A DNA stretch of 64,000 bases from Diphasiastrum complanatum (taxonomy: Eukaryota > Streptophyta > Lycopodiopsida > Lycopodiales > Lycopodiaceae): NCBI GenBank assembly GCA_029204225.1, contig CM055107.1, positions 14,754,900-14,818,899 of the forward strand, written 5' to 3'. How positions within the stretch are numbered: position 1 is the first letter of the stretch; the number at the start of each line of letters is the position of its first letter. A program made the translations under genes and the position numbers. The notes under the pieces were generated by a model. The model worked only from the letters and a program-made list of their open reading frames with translations, made no database searches and had not been told where the DNA came from. Positions 21,958 through 33,360 of the stretch are shown piece by piece.

Positions 21958-23131
21958 CCCCTCCGGAAACACATCGCTTAATTCCTCTAGCAGATCTGTC
22001 ACTTCTTTTGGCAAGTTTTCTTGTCGCATGCTTTTCCCTTCTGGACCTCTCGACAAATACAAAGAAAGCACTTTGACCTTTTCCCTTTCGCCATCCTTTT
22101 CATCGCTAATGCCGGAACCAGATTTTGTTCAATATCGACACCCTTAGCGTTCCATCCAAGTAGGGCTTTTGTCATACAGATTTGTCCCTTGTAATCCAAG
22201 AGGACCAGGTGTGAGCTCATATCCAAAACTGCAATACAGTGTTCATTTAACCAAGGGAGGCCCAAAATCACATCGAAGGCATCCATCTCTAAAATCGGGA
22301 AGCTAAGTTTAGCCTTCCATCTTCCAATCTGCACTGGGATGTTTAATGTCGCTTTGTCTGCGTCTAGTGCTCCCTTTGTTGTTTCTACCTTGAGCGTTGA
22401 TGTAACATTCCTGGTCGGCAAGCTGAATTGTTGCACTACGCTCCTTGAGATATAGTTATGTGAAGCTTCGGAGTCGATCATGAAATCTGACTTCCTCCCC
22501 ACAATCTTTCCAGATAGGAATAACAATCTTGAACCCGTTTTGGGGGTTGCCCCATGGAAATTCCTTTCCATACTTGTGTGTCGTCCACTCACAAATGTAA
22601 GCTCCTCTCTCAACTTCCAACTAGATCAAATCACCTAGATCCAAACAAGCAGTTAGGGGTTATTCAGGTCCCGACAAGCACACCACAAACGAACATACCA
22701 ACAAAAGCCAACACAGAGGATCCCTCTCAAGTCGCACCCCCTTGAGACCGGACGTAGGACCTTTGCCTAGCCGCACCCACATAAATCCTACACAGAATTA
22801 GCCCACAGGAAACATCCATCCAACCATCCGTGCTTTCACCATTAAGCAGCACATTGCCTCAGTCACACCCCACCAACTTTGGTCGATAGCCCTTATAGCT
22901 AAATGATCGGCAGCTATCCCACACCGGGAGCTAACCACCCACCCGTGCTTTACACCCAAATTTGAGCAGCATCTCTGTATCAATGGTTAACTCGTACAGT
23001 TCGAATATGTCACCCCGCACCCCACAAGGCACAGACCGTGCTTTCACCTACCTAGGCAGCACTTTGCCTCATATGTCCTACGTGCAGACGGTGCCAGGCC
23101 CGAACCGCGAGAATTGACCGTGCTTACACCT
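21958..23131 (-). mobile_element. Inverted internal block of a Ty3/gypsy element (LTR rest plus protease)
   Basis: Read on the - strand this block gives, in order, the remaining LTR-like sequence (23131 to about 22740, matching 4085-4440), a non-coding leader, and a frame at 22613-21999 with a retropepsin-like domain. It ends in LPKEVTDLLEELSDVFPEG, the usual sequence before reverse transcriptase. The + strand sequence that follows, after 23131, resumes reverse transcriptase exactly where that leaves off. Flipping the block restores both the LTR-like segment at its left edge and the protease-to-RT order at its right edge. Confidence 0.75.
21999..22613 (-). pseudogene. Ty3/gypsy aspartic protease region
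   Basis: Open frame of 204 codons. The protease region has RLLFLSGKIVGRKSDFMIDS, then EASHNYIS (the family motif D-S/T-G-A appears here as D-S-E-A, so the conserved Gly is replaced), SFPILEMDAFDVILGLPWLN and CIAVLDMSSHLVLLDYKGQI. ILGLPWLN is the hydrophobic-Gly motif that packs near the active site. The altered DSGA loop suggests loss of activity. The frame sits in the inverted block of the element. Confidence 0.85.
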
Positions 23132-25920
23132 CCCAGCTAAGCTACTCCTCGACGACCAGTAGATTATAAAATTGAGTTGGTACCAAGAACAGAACCAACT
23201 TTACGAGCACCCTACAGGACGTCACAAGAGGAGTTGGCGGAACTGAAACAACAACTTTTGAATTGATAGACAAAGGATTTATTAGACCTAGCGCCTCACC
23301 TTTTGGAGGCCCAGTGTTGTTCGTAGAGAAGGCGGACAAGACTCTTTGAATGTGTGTGGATTACTGCATGCTCAATAAGAGTACCATCAAGAACAAGTAT
23401 CCCATGCCTAGAATTGATGACCTGTTCGACCAGCTCAAACATCAGCTCAAATTAGATCTGTTTGTTGCATGGGAATGATTTAGACTATCTTTGGGAATCA
23501 GACGTTACATGGAATGATTTACATTAATTGATTTGATACCCATTGTTCTGAAGAGTGCATGTACATTGTAGGATATGGTCATGCTTGAAGGACTTCATGA
23601 ATCAGAAATGGATATCATCAAATTCGAATAGCTAAAGGCGATGAGCACAAAACGACGTTTCGAACACGGTATGGGGGTCAGAGTTCCTGGTGATGCCATT
23701 TGGTCTAACAAGCGCACCAGCCACTTTTTGCATGTTGATGAACAACATTTTTCAAGACTGCCTGGATGAATTTGTCATTGTATACATTGATGACATCTTG
23801 CCTCAAAGATCACATTAAACATTTAAGGATGGTTCTCCAACGATTGAGGAGAAACTGCTTGTTCGCAAAAAGAGAGAAATGTGAGTTTGTGGTAGAGGAA
23901 GTTGATTTTCTTGGACATGTTATAGGCTACGGACGGATTCGAATGGATCTTAAGAAGATCAAGGCTATCTTGGATTGGCTAGCACCTAAAATTGTTCATG
24001 GCATCAAATCCTTTGTGAGGCTATGTAATTTTTACAGGAGATTCATTGAGGCATTTAGCAAAATTGTGGCACAGTTGTTGGAGCAGACAAAGACTCATCT
24101 AAAGATGACATGGACACCGAAATGTGAAGCAGCATTCCAAGAACTAAAACGACGAATCACTCAAGAACTCATTCTTGCTCTACCGAATTTAGCAAACCTT
24201 TCGAAATACATATAGATGCGTCAAACTTTGCTATTGGGGCCGTGTTGATGCAAGAAGGAAAACCAGTTGCATATTTTTCAAAGAAATTAAGTGATGTAGA
24301 GCAACGATGGCCGACTCATGAAAAAGAAATGGTTGCGGTCGTACAAGCAGTGGAGCATTGGAGACATTATGTGGCAAGAAAAGCTTTTAAGGCATTCACT
24401 GACAACATATCACTCAAGTACTTCTCATCTCAAGGTATGCCCACGCCAAAGCAGATACGATGGCAAAACTTTCTCTCGAAATTCAATATAGACATCCAAC
24501 ATACGGCGGGAAAGAATAATGTGGTGGTAGATGCATTCAATAGACAGGAGCAATTGATTGCAATGGTATCAACTCAGGTGACTGGTTTACTCCAAGAAAT
24601 CAAAGAGAACTATGGTGTTGATGCATCCGGGTTAAGGACTTAATGATCAAATTCCAGTTGGGAAAGTCTTGTAAACATTTCATTTGGAAAGATCAAATGG
24701 TTGTTTATAAACAACGTAGAGTATACGTCCCACACAACACCAACCCGAGGAAGAAAATCTTGGGGGAGCATCATGATGTATTGGCCACTAGACATCCAGG
24801 GGTGAATTGCATGTATGAACTTCTCAAGAGAGGCTTCTATTGGCCAGATATGTGGGTAGACGTCGAATTCTACATGCAAACTTGTCCTACATGTCAATAA
24901 GTGAAGGTGGAACCACTAGCCCCAGCGGGTCTACTCCAGCCATTACCAGTACCAACATACCCTTGGGATTTAGTGAGCATGGATTTTATTGTTCAACTAC
25001 CACGTTGCCAAGGTTTTGACTCGATTTATGTGGTGGTTGACCATTTTTCAAAACAAGCTCACCTTGTACCAACTAAGAGTTTAGTGACAGCCGATTTTGA
25101 TCGAGAGACCAAGTTCGTAGGAAAGTTTTGGACTTGCCTATTTCACCTCGTGGGAACTGGACTGAATCTCAGCATTGCATATCACCCTCAGATAGATGGG
25201 CAAATTGAGCAAGTCAATCGACAAATTGAACAATATTTACGAAATTATGTCACTTGGGACCAATCTGATTGGGTCAGCTACTTGGATATCCTGGAGTTTG
25301 CACATAACAACCAAGTGAACAAATCTACTAGAAAGGCACCCTTTGAGATAAGCAATGGTCAACTACCGATTGTTTAGAGCTCTTTCCTTACAGGTGTGCA
25401 AGAAACTCCGGTATCCACTGTGGAGGAATTCATCAATGAGTGGTACACAAAGCTGACAGAGGTGAAGACATTTTTAGAGCAATCACAACGGAGCATGGCA
25501 GCTGACGTAAATCCACATCGACGAGAACTGGAATTTAAGGAAGGTGATCAAGTGTGGTTGAATACTAAAACTATCGCGTTACCAAAAGGCTTATCTCATA
25601 AGTTCGTTCGACCTTATGCTAGACCATACTATGTCACAAAGAAAATCAACCCCATGGCTTATCAATTGGCACTGCCATCCAGTTTGGATATACACAATGT
25701 GTTTCAAATCTCATTACTCAAACGGTACAAACCGGATGAGCGATTTGATCGACAACACGAACTCCATCACCCACCAACGGCACTTGATGATATGAAGAGA
25801 CAACTTGTACCAGAACAAATATTGGCACATAGAAAGCGAACTGGCGTTCAATGCGAATATCTAGTGAAGTGGCTACGGGCTCCACTCATTGAGGCTTCTT
25901 GGTGTCCCAAAATTCTGTGA
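23132..25920 (+). pseudogene. Ty3/gypsy chromovirus pol (RT, RNase H, integrase, chromodomain), broken
   Basis: In order: reverse transcriptase N-terminus (about 23155-23460: [40 protein letters not shown]), a foreign 148-bp patch (separate entry), then [17 protein letters not shown], the RT thumb with KCEFVVEEVDFLGHVIGYGR, and RNase H (24215-24540: GKPVAYFSKKLSDVEQRWPT, FTDNISLKYF). Integrase follows: zinc-binding H...H...CPTC at 24770-24897, the catalytic first Asp in DFIVQLP, and HPQIDGQIEQVNRQIEQYLR with the catalytic Glu. The middle of the core is deleted around TADFDRETKFVGKFW. The C-terminal region ends in EYLVKWLRAPLIEASWCP, a chromodomain of chromoviruses. Stops lie at 23258, 24898 and 25375, and frames shift near 23710 and 24215. 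Confidence 0.9.
23463..23610 (+). repeat. 148-bp templated insertion inside gypsy RT, copy of 18334-18482
   Basis: The sequence from tgttgcatgggaatgatt to gaatcagaaatg matches the KCS downstream region with one deleted base and about two substitutions. On either side the gypsy RT reads LKLDL | ... | GYHQIRIA-like, so the patch replaced only a few bases (the R-S codons and part of a G codon) of the RT gene. Confidence 0.85.
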
Positions 25921-26888
25921 ATCAGACAAGTAGGAATTTAATGTTGAAAAATATCTCATAGGGCGCAGTTTTAGAGTTGAAGAGACGGAAAGTGAGTGAA
26001 AACTCTAGTTTTTTTGAGAAATCTATTTACAACAATTCATCCACTTCCTCAACATGTCAAGGCAACCTCAATGAAGGCACTATCTAAATAGGAGAGTGAA
26101 GGTAGTGCATTTCTATGATTTGAAACCCTAAAGAAGACCTCGTGGGCAGCTCGTGTGCACTAAAATGGAACTATTGCTTAGTGTAAATAGGTTTCTAGTG
26201 TGCTGAGAAATAGCCTTTTAATGCCCGAATAGATCTAGAGCATCGACTTACTTTAATGCCTCGGTAAACATTGACTTTTCACAAACTTCCAAGTCCTGCC
26301 TTTGCCAAAGGCAAGGCCAAAATTAAATTTGTGAAGTTTTGTAGCTTTTTATTAGTTGTTGCTTGCATGCCATTTGTGTGGCATTTAAAGACATGTTGAT
26401 GTTTAAAACTCGTAGGACTTTTGTGACTTGATACCAATGCTTGCATCTCTCCAGCACACCACTAGAAATGGTGCTTAAAAGCATGTTGAGCCTCTAAATC
26501 TCGAGCTTGCTCTCTAGTGCATATTTCATTCCTCCAAGTCAAGCCTTGTGATCACTAGCTTGGCATTGTGGATTTGTTGTTGAGAATGTGCCATGGTTCC
26601 TTTTGAGGCCCCAATATGTTTTTAAGACAAGGCACCATCACCTTTGGATCAATGTGAGTCCTATGGCTGGTCACTCCCATTATCCATGACATGATTGAGA
26701 AATGAGGAGCCTATTGCTCACTCTAAGTAAGAGTGCAAGCATGGCACAACCTTCATCTGTCAACATTGGATGAAAACAAGTACCGCATTGTGGTATTATG
26801 CCACAAAGCCCTTGCCATTATGATGAAATTGCTAGATTGAAAAATAGAAATTATTTAGTATAAAAAATGATTTTTTCTTTCACGAGAC
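25921..26888. other. 3' flank of the gypsy remnant, no gene seen
   Basis: No recognisable coding sequence. No second copy of the 21.7-kb LTR-like sequence is present here, so the gypsy element lacks its 3' LTR or has a different one. GAGAC at 26884-26888 is the left target duplication of the next element. Confidence 0.5.
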
Positions 26889-27720
26889 TGTGAAAAATGC
26901 AAAAATAAGCTTGGTAGAGGCCAAAAATCTTGTATATAGATAAACACACATGTGTGGAGCCTCTTACCACGTGTGAAAATAGTGTACTTGTCATGTACCA
27001 TAATCATATAGGTTGTACATATGATTTAATTCAAGTTCTAGTGGCTAAAAAGGCCAAAAACTAGTTTTCTAGATATATGACACATGGCATCAATCTATTG
27101 ATTGCATGAGCCAAATATTTTGGTTAGGTGTCATATCCCATGTGTAGAGGACAGCTCACACGTGTGGAATAAGCTGAAGTAGGTGAATTTTGAATTCTAG
27201 AAGATTTCCAAGTAGATCTCCATATAGAAGAAAAATGGACCAAAAGTGCTCAAAATAGAAGGTTTTGTCCAAGTGTCAGTTTTGCATGATGAATCATCAT
27301 ATGACAAAGCACCTTCACACATGTGGGATAAGAGGGATGATCAGTACCACGATCTCCCACTTATTGTATATATACAGCCACATTTGGCCATAATCATTGT
27401 GAGACACCAATCTTGGTTTTGGAAGCAATTTTGAGTGATTCTCTCCATTTGTCTACATTTGTTTTGATTGTTTTGAGGTTCTATCAATGTGTACTTGATT
27501 TTCAGGTTGGAGTCCGTACTCAGACAGTTTTTCACACGTGTGAAACCAGAAAGTACACTTACCTTCAATTAATGATTGTTCTTGTTAGGATTTTGTGTCT
27601 AGAATTGATCTAGATTGATCTTAATCTGAAGTAGATTGATAGATCAAGTAATCTGACAACCAATCCCTCTTGAGGATCAGATCAGGATCCACTCTTGGTC
27701 CTTTTTGTACTTTTTCCACA
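26889..27720 (+). repeat. 5' LTR of the 4.55-kb element
   Basis: TG...CA termini. Contains several CACGTGTG-like motifs (for example near 26970 and 27534) and a tgtatatatac TATA-like stretch near 27364. The latter would place the transcription start in the right third, giving a long U3. Confidence 0.93.
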
Positions 27721-27733
27721 TGGTATCAGAGCC
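27721..27733 (+). promoter_or_regulatory. Primer-binding site (initiator tRNA-Met type)
   Basis: TGGTATCAGAGCC directly abuts the 5' LTR with no spacer, the standard arrangement for Ty1/copia elements. Confidence 0.92.
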
Positions 27734-29164
27734 AAGTACAAGAGTTTTTGTTGAAATTGATAGGGTTAATCCAAATCAAAGCCAAAATTAGCAGTTTTTT
27801 GGAAACTAGTCAAATTTTGTGTAGCGAGTTGGATTTGATAGCTATCCTCAAAATTTTTGGTCCAGTTTTTCTCTGATTTTTTGAGTGTATGTTGAAGTTA
27901 AGAGAGATTTTGCTAAAAATCATAGATTAAGGAGCGATATGCAAGGTGAGAGGTTGAAATCCATTGTACCATCACTTTAGATTTGTTCAAGAGTGATAGG
28001 GTCAAGTTTAGAAGCATCAATTTGCTAGAAAACATCTTTGGATTTGTCCTCCAAGTGAAACCTTTGAGATTTTCTAGTGCATATAGAACATCTATGCAAA
28101 TCTTTTGTAGAATTTGACATAGATTGGCTTCAATTGAGAGTTCTAGAAAAGAGATTGAGATCCAAGTCACATTGTTCAATCCTACTCAATTTTTTGAGTG
28201 ATTGTAAGGTTTGAAAAGAGTCATTAAGGTGTTTATGGCAGATGTGTAGAGAGAGATTCAATTTTCTAAGAGTTCTTTCCTTTGTAGAGGGCAAGATCTA
28301 GAAGCTCATTATGTGTTGTTATTGGTGGAGAGTTTGTCTCTTCCTAGGTGATCAAATCTTTCTAAGTGGCATTAGCTCTTTGAAGCACAATATCTTAGTG
28401 AGAAAAATCACAACTTTTGATTTTAAATTTCATTCCAAGTCTTAAAAGGTAGAGTAATTGGTGGAATCCAATAGGAGTGATTGAATTCAATTTGTTGAGC
28501 AAAAATTGATATAGTATGTATGAAACTCAAATTAGTTCTATTCAACTTTCTTTGTGAGAGTGTGAGGGTCAATTTGTGATCCCATTGGATATCTAGAATG
28601 AGGAGTCGTCCATATTTGAGTATTCATGCATGGTTGAGATCTTTGTGAATCTCTAGTTTTCTAAATTTTTAAGCTTTGTGAAAAATTGGTGGTATAGTTT
28701 GTTGTCAAATCAAATCAAATTCATTCTAAATCTCAAGTGTGAGATTATTTGGGTCAAGAGTGAGTCCAAAAGAAGTGATTAAGTTTGATTTTCATGTGTT
28801 TGAAACAAAACCCATCTTTGTTTCAAGAATCTCAAGTGTTGAGAGAACTAGTCAAGTGAAAAAGAAAATCTAGGTGTCAAATCTTTTCATATCCATTTCA
28901 ACTTTCAAAAGAAAGAGTCATTGGTATTTGATGATTCCAATAGGAGATTGGATTTGATTTATTTTGTGATTTGATTCAAATATTGTGTGCTTTTGTCTTA
29001 GTGATCAAAGCAAAGTTTCCAAGTGACTAGTCATTAGTGTGAAGATTGATTCTTAGGTTTGTGAGCTAGAGCTTTTGTAGATCATTATAGATTATTGAAG
29101 ATGTTCTAGTCTCTTGAAAGTCACAAATTACATTTGTAGAATCATATCACAGGTTTTTATTCAC
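27734..29164 (+). other. Long untranslated leader of the 4.55-kb element
   Basis: About 1.4 kb without a substantial + strand frame. It is AT-rich, with diffuse repeats of the phrase (a)attgattt/caattt...agagtgatt. A packaging or dimerisation signal would be expected here, but nothing specific is visible. Confidence 0.5.
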
Positions 29165-29674
29165 ATGGCATCAATAGGTGGCGTCCTATTGAAGGAAAGA
29201 AAGGATCCTAAGTGCAACCTTTGTGGCAAGGGAAGATATATTTTCTCAAGATGCTACAAAAAGAAGACCAATCCATCCAAGGAGAACCAAAGCAAGGGGG
29301 CCGAGGTGAAGGATGGAGCTTCAAGTTTGAAATACAAATACAAGAAGGACAAGTCCAAGGAAAGGTGTTTCCTTTGTGGAAAGGTGAATGAGGCTTGGAG
29401 TCTCACAAGGACTTGCAAGATTTGTCTTCAAGAGTCCATCACAACACATGTCAAATCTTTTGAGATTTTTCATTTGGAAGTGCATTCTTTGGTTCAAGAT
29501 GCAAAGATAGATGTCACTTTCATAAAAGTAACTTGGATTTATTTCATGTCCTTGAAGAGTAGTTTTCTTGGAACTTTAGATAAGTTCAAACTTATTGTTA
29601 TTATCCAAGAGAAATCAATCAAGAATAAGGAGCAATCTCAAAATGAAAATAGTTTCATTTATGCTATCATGTAA
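29165..29674 (+). CDS. ORF1 of the 4.55-kb LTR element, Cys-rich (gag-knuckle-like)
   Basis: A 169-residue frame from the ATG at 29165 (MASIGGVLLKERKDPKCNLC); the frame is open further upstream but without a better ATG. It has CNLCGKGRYIFSRC, which matches a CCHC zinc knuckle except that the His is missing. A lysine-rich stretch follows, then a second CxxC (CFLCGK) and CKICL. The lysine-rich, Cys-paired make-up suggests a nucleic-acid-binding gag-derived protein, but the rest is not recognised. The frame is intact. The protein could alternatively come from a host gene picked up by the element. Confidence 0.55.
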   Translation: MASIGGVLLKERKDPKCNLCGKGRYIFSRCYKKKTNPSKENQSKGAEVKDGASSLKYKYKKDKSKERCFLCGKVNEAWSLTRTCKICLQESITTHVKSFEIFHLEVHSLVQDAKIDVTFIKVTWIYFMSLKSSFLGTLDKFKLIVIIQEKSIKNKEQSQNENSFIYAIM

Positions 29675-29799
29675 CTTATGAAGAACCATTTTGCTTTGAA
29701 GAGATTTTTGTATCTCAAAGGTGGATTAAGGCAATACTAGTTGAGTGTGATGCCTTAAGAGATAGCAAAATATGTTTTCCTTGTAAGCTTACATTAGTT

Positions 29800-30465
29800 A
29801 TGAAGTCAAGGAAATGGAAATATCTTCATAATGTAGGATCTTTTGGTTTCAATAAGATCATGAATGATGTGTTCATTCATAAAGATGAAAATTGTAAGTT
29901 TTCAATCTTAAAGGCAAGTTGTAAACTTCTTATGAGAATAAGTGAAGCATCCAAAGTGGACACTTATATCCATAAGCAAGTAGTTAGCCTTATTGAGATG
30001 GAAATGCCTTTTGATTTCGATATTAGAAAAATCATGCAAAGTTGTGGTGATTTTTGGACTTACATTTCTAGCATAAGTAATTTTGATAATCATAGGAAGT
30101 GCATATTGTGTGGTCATAGTTGTTGTGATCATTATGAGACATGGAGATCTCGGATTTCCATCAAGAAGAAGCACCATGAAGAGGATCTTAAAGAATCATC
30201 TCAAGGTCCAAGTGTGCCAATGATTGAGGAGGAGAGACCTTCTCAAGTTGTGATTCCAAAAAGAAACTCAAGAAACATGGTTGAACCCATGTGGCTCACA
30301 TTTCAACGGAAAGAGGAGCATATCTCATGTGAAGGAGCAAGCCTCAAGGTCAAGCATCTACATGAAAATTGGAAGGAATCAATTTTGGAGGTGCTAGGAT
30401 GGTGCAAAGCTCTCAAGCTCATCAAAGATGTCAACATCAAAGAAGCACTATCATGGATATGGTGA
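29800..30465 (+). CDS. ORF2 of the 4.55-kb LTR element, unknown protein
   Basis: Intact 221-residue frame from the ATG at 29800 to the TGA at 30465. Visible features are FDFDIRKIMQ, a Cys/His cluster HRKCILCGHSCCDHYETW, and a basic stretch RISIKKKHHEEDLKE with downstream PKRNSRNMVEPM. I recognise no family. It occupies the place where pol should be, but none of the pol motifs (DSGA, HHCC, DDE, YVDD, RNase H) is present. The upstream 29675-29799 sequence continues in open frames with a CxFPC-like string, so a longer original frame is possible. Confidence 0.5.
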   Translation: MKSRKWKYLHNVGSFGFNKIMNDVFIHKDENCKFSILKASCKLLMRISEASKVDTYIHKQVVSLIEMEMPFDFDIRKIMQSCGDFWTYISSISNFDNHRKCILCGHSCCDHYETWRSRISIKKKHHEEDLKESSQGPSVPMIEEERPSQVVIPKRNSRNMVEPMWLTFQRKEEHISCEGASLKVKHLHENWKESILEVLGWCKALKLIKDVNIKEALSWIW

Positions 30466-30595
30466 TTTCATATCAACATCAAGCTCATTGGCTGATCTTC
30501 ACACCTTTTGAACCAGCAAAGACCAATTCGGCCCATGGAGTCAAGTTCAAAATCATCATGTTTTCCATCAAGCTAGATTTACTAAGCTAGATTTT

Positions 30596-30605
30596 TGAGG
30601 AGGAG
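30596..30605 (+). promoter_or_regulatory. Polypurine tract
   Basis: tgaggaggag lies immediately before the 3' LTR start at 30606, the expected priming site for plus-strand synthesis. Confidence 0.85.
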
Positions 30606-31437
30606 TGTGAAAAATGCAAAAATAAGCTTGGTAGAGGCCAAAAATCTTGTATATAGATAAACACACATGTGTGGAGCCTCTTCCCACGTGTGAAAATAGT
30701 GTACTTGTCATGTACCATAATCATATAGGTTGTACATATGATTTAATTCAAGTTCTAGTGGCTAAAAAGGCCAAAAACTAGTTTTCTAGATATATGACAC
30801 ATGGCATCAATCTATTGATTGCATGAGCCAAATATTTTGGTTAGGTGTCATATCCCATGTGTAGAGGACAGCTCACACGTGTGGAATAAGCTTAAGTAGG
30901 TGAATTTTGAATTCTAGAAGATTTCCAAGTAGATCTCCATATAGAAGGAAAATGGACCAAAAGTGCTCAAAATAGAAGGTTTTGTCCAAGTGTCAGTTTT
31001 GCATGATGAATCATCATATGACAAAGCACCTTCACACATGTGGGATAAGAGGGATGATCAGTACCACGAGCTCTCACTTATTGTATATATATAGCCACAT
31101 TTGGCCATAATCATTGTGAGACACCAATCTTGGTTTTGGAAGCAATTTTAAGTGATTCTCTCCATTTGTCTACATTTGTTTTGATTGTTTTGAGGTTCTA
31201 TCAATGTGTACTTGATTTTTAGGTTGGAGTCCGTACTCAGACAGTGTTTCACACGTGTGAAACCAGAAAGTACACTTACCTTCAATTAATGATTGTTCTT
31301 GTTAGGATTTTGTGTCTAGAATTGATCTAGATTGATCTTAATCTGAAGTAGATTGATAGATCAAGTAATCTGAGAACCAATCCCTCTTGAGGATTAGATT
31401 AGGATCCACTCTTGGTCCTTTTTGTACTTTTTCCACA
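30606..31437 (+). repeat. 3' LTR of the 4.55-kb element
   Basis: Same length (832 bp) and ends as the 5' LTR. Differences include cttccca/cttacca near 30682, taagg/aaagg in the middle, and gattagatta versus gatcagatca near the right end. Followed by GAGAC. Confidence 0.93.
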
Positions 31438-31442
31438 GAGAC

Positions 31443-32464
31443 AAGGTATGATAAACTATTCTAATCATCCATTTATTTGTGAATGTTTTAAGTTGCAAGA
31501 CCTTACACTATCAAACTTGCTATGTAAAGTTTTTTAAAGAGTTTTGTGATATTTTTGATCTATCAAAACTAATTATCATAGCTTCTTCTATTTTGCTATC
31601 GTCTTTAATGTATTGAAGCCAATGATCATACCGCTAGCATTTGTGCAAATTTTTAGCACTTGCTTGGAGTCCCCTCCCCCAAGAACCTATCTTCAAAACT
31701 TATCTTGGTCAATCAAACACTCTCACTTTGGACGAGGACTTACTCAAATGATACTTTCTTATCATGTTAGAACTTTTGCTCTCAGAAGTAGGGAGGATCA
31801 TCTTTCATCATATCATACAACTCTACTTATCTCTCGGGTATACAGAAGAAGGATGTGTCAATGCTTTGGCTAAATCTCTCTCAACTATATCAAGACCATT
31901 GATTGTAGTACTAGAGATGATCATGATACCTAGATATGTTCATTCAACAATAATGTCTTGATGGGCTAGTGGGTAATGTAGACGCACCAATGTTTGAGAA
32001 CTTGTGACGGGTGATGATACATCAAGCCTTTCAACTCTCAAATCTATCCAAACAACTAGATAATTGTTGGAGTGAGATGGATCAAATACTACCATTTTCT
32101 CAATAGATACAATGAGATCCAATTAGATGTAATCCTGTGTTCACTCCCCATGCCACTGCATTGTTTTTCAATCCCAATTTTTCCTCTCAAACCCATCCTA
32201 ATTATTCTCCTAGCCATTCAGACACATGCCCTATTGACAATGTAAGAGGAATGTCCATCCTTATCTGTTAGAATCGATGCATGATGCGTGGACATGGATG
32301 CAATCAATCAGACTTGCAATAGATGATTCAAGCACATCATGTCTATATGATGCATGGTGGTGGGTGTGATTTTTAACAACGACAACATAATACTGCACTA
32401 CAAGATATATATACAATTTTTTTTTTTTGAATAATAAGATAAACATATATACGATGAGTTCCAC
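31443..32464. other. Unassigned DNA
   Basis: No gene recognised. Overlapping short + strand frames at 31613-31961 lack any domain. A T run lies at about 32419-32430. Confidence 0.35.
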
Positions 32465-33220
32465 TTCTAGTGCTCAGTCACAAAGGCGCTCTTGCACAAA
32501 TTTGTTCGTGGTGTCTTTGCAGTTGTTTCACTTTGATCTGAGCCCACATCCGTGTCGATGAGCACCACATCTGCTCCTTCTAAAAACTAGAAGAGAAACA
32601 TCTCGTTGAGGGTCTTTCGCTCCTTGGAATTCTTGTCTCGTATTTTAAGGTATAACGCCATATCTGCTCCAAGTTCCATAGGTTCGTTTGGATTATACCA
32701 CCATTTGTTTAACTTTAGTGTTGTTGGCATGTTCTGGTACCCCCAAGGTGTAAGCAACCATCTCTGCTACTGGTGGGCATAATGGCCTGCTAGCCGTACT
32801 ATGTCATCTCTATGATGGGTGGTCATAGTAGTGAATCAGCTTAGACTATCTATCGTTTTGCTGGTATGTACGTAATTGGCGTGCCATCACAGTAGTGGTG
32901 GATTCAGTGGCGGCAAGTTCTGTTCGTAGCCTGGCTATGGTCTTCTCTTGTTCTTTAAGGCACATCTCATATTGCATATTCTGAATCTTGGCATCTGTCT
33001 TCTTTTCTTCATGTTTCCGTCACCAAATCTTGGTTTCTTTGCTCAAGCTTTCAATTTCATTTTATTGTTTGGTATTCTAACTCTTTAGCTTCCTTATGTC
33101 TTCCTTATGTGTCTGCAATTCTTTTTTCGCTTGTTCTCATTCTTTAGACAGTAGTGCAATCAGTGCGTTTCTATCTGGCATGAATGAAGCATATGGTCTT
33201 GCTCCCTCCATATCTATCAA
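32465..33220 (-). pseudogene. Coiled-coil ORF remnant downstream of a gypsy RNase H module
   Basis: Read on the - strand from an ATG near 33212, the frame gives MEGARPYASFMPDRNALIAL and then heptad-rich sequence (KELQTHKEDIRKLK; CLKEQEKTIARLRTELAATE) interrupted by four in-frame stops. A second frame further down gives WWYNPNEPMELGADMALYLK and FLEGADVVLIDTDVGSDQSE. It looks like an extra element-encoded protein of unknown role, now broken. The assignment to the neighbouring gypsy element rests only on same strand and proximity. Confidence 0.45.
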
Positions 33221-33360
33221 CCTGTAAATAACTCTAGTTGTTAGGGTTAGGCAGAATGCATTAACCCGAGTGTAATGTCTTTAGCAAAATGCTTGAAGCA
33301 AGTTTTATCTAATTTCCGATGCATTAAAGGTTGTAGCTGCTCTATCAGTTGTGGGTTCTC

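Larger units (their letters stand above)
26889..31437 (+). mobile_element. Complete non-autonomous copia-type LTR element (4549 bp)
   Basis: Two 832-bp LTRs in direct orientation (26889-27720 and 30606-31437) flank a 2885-bp interior. The 5-bp target duplication GAGAC is present at 26884-26888 and 31438-31442. Both LTRs start TGTGAAAAATGC and end TTTTTCCACA. The interior opens directly with the primer-binding sequence TGGTATCAGAGCC at 27721 and closes with a gaggaggag purine tract before 30606. The LTRs differ at only about a dozen positions, so insertion is fairly recent. The interior encodes no recognisable protease, integrase, RT or RNase H. The element must rely on proteins from a relative. 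Confidence 0.93.

Noticed and set aside
32261-32464. Small - strand frame with VYMFILLFKKKK
   Set aside because: Runs through a T tract; no family signature.
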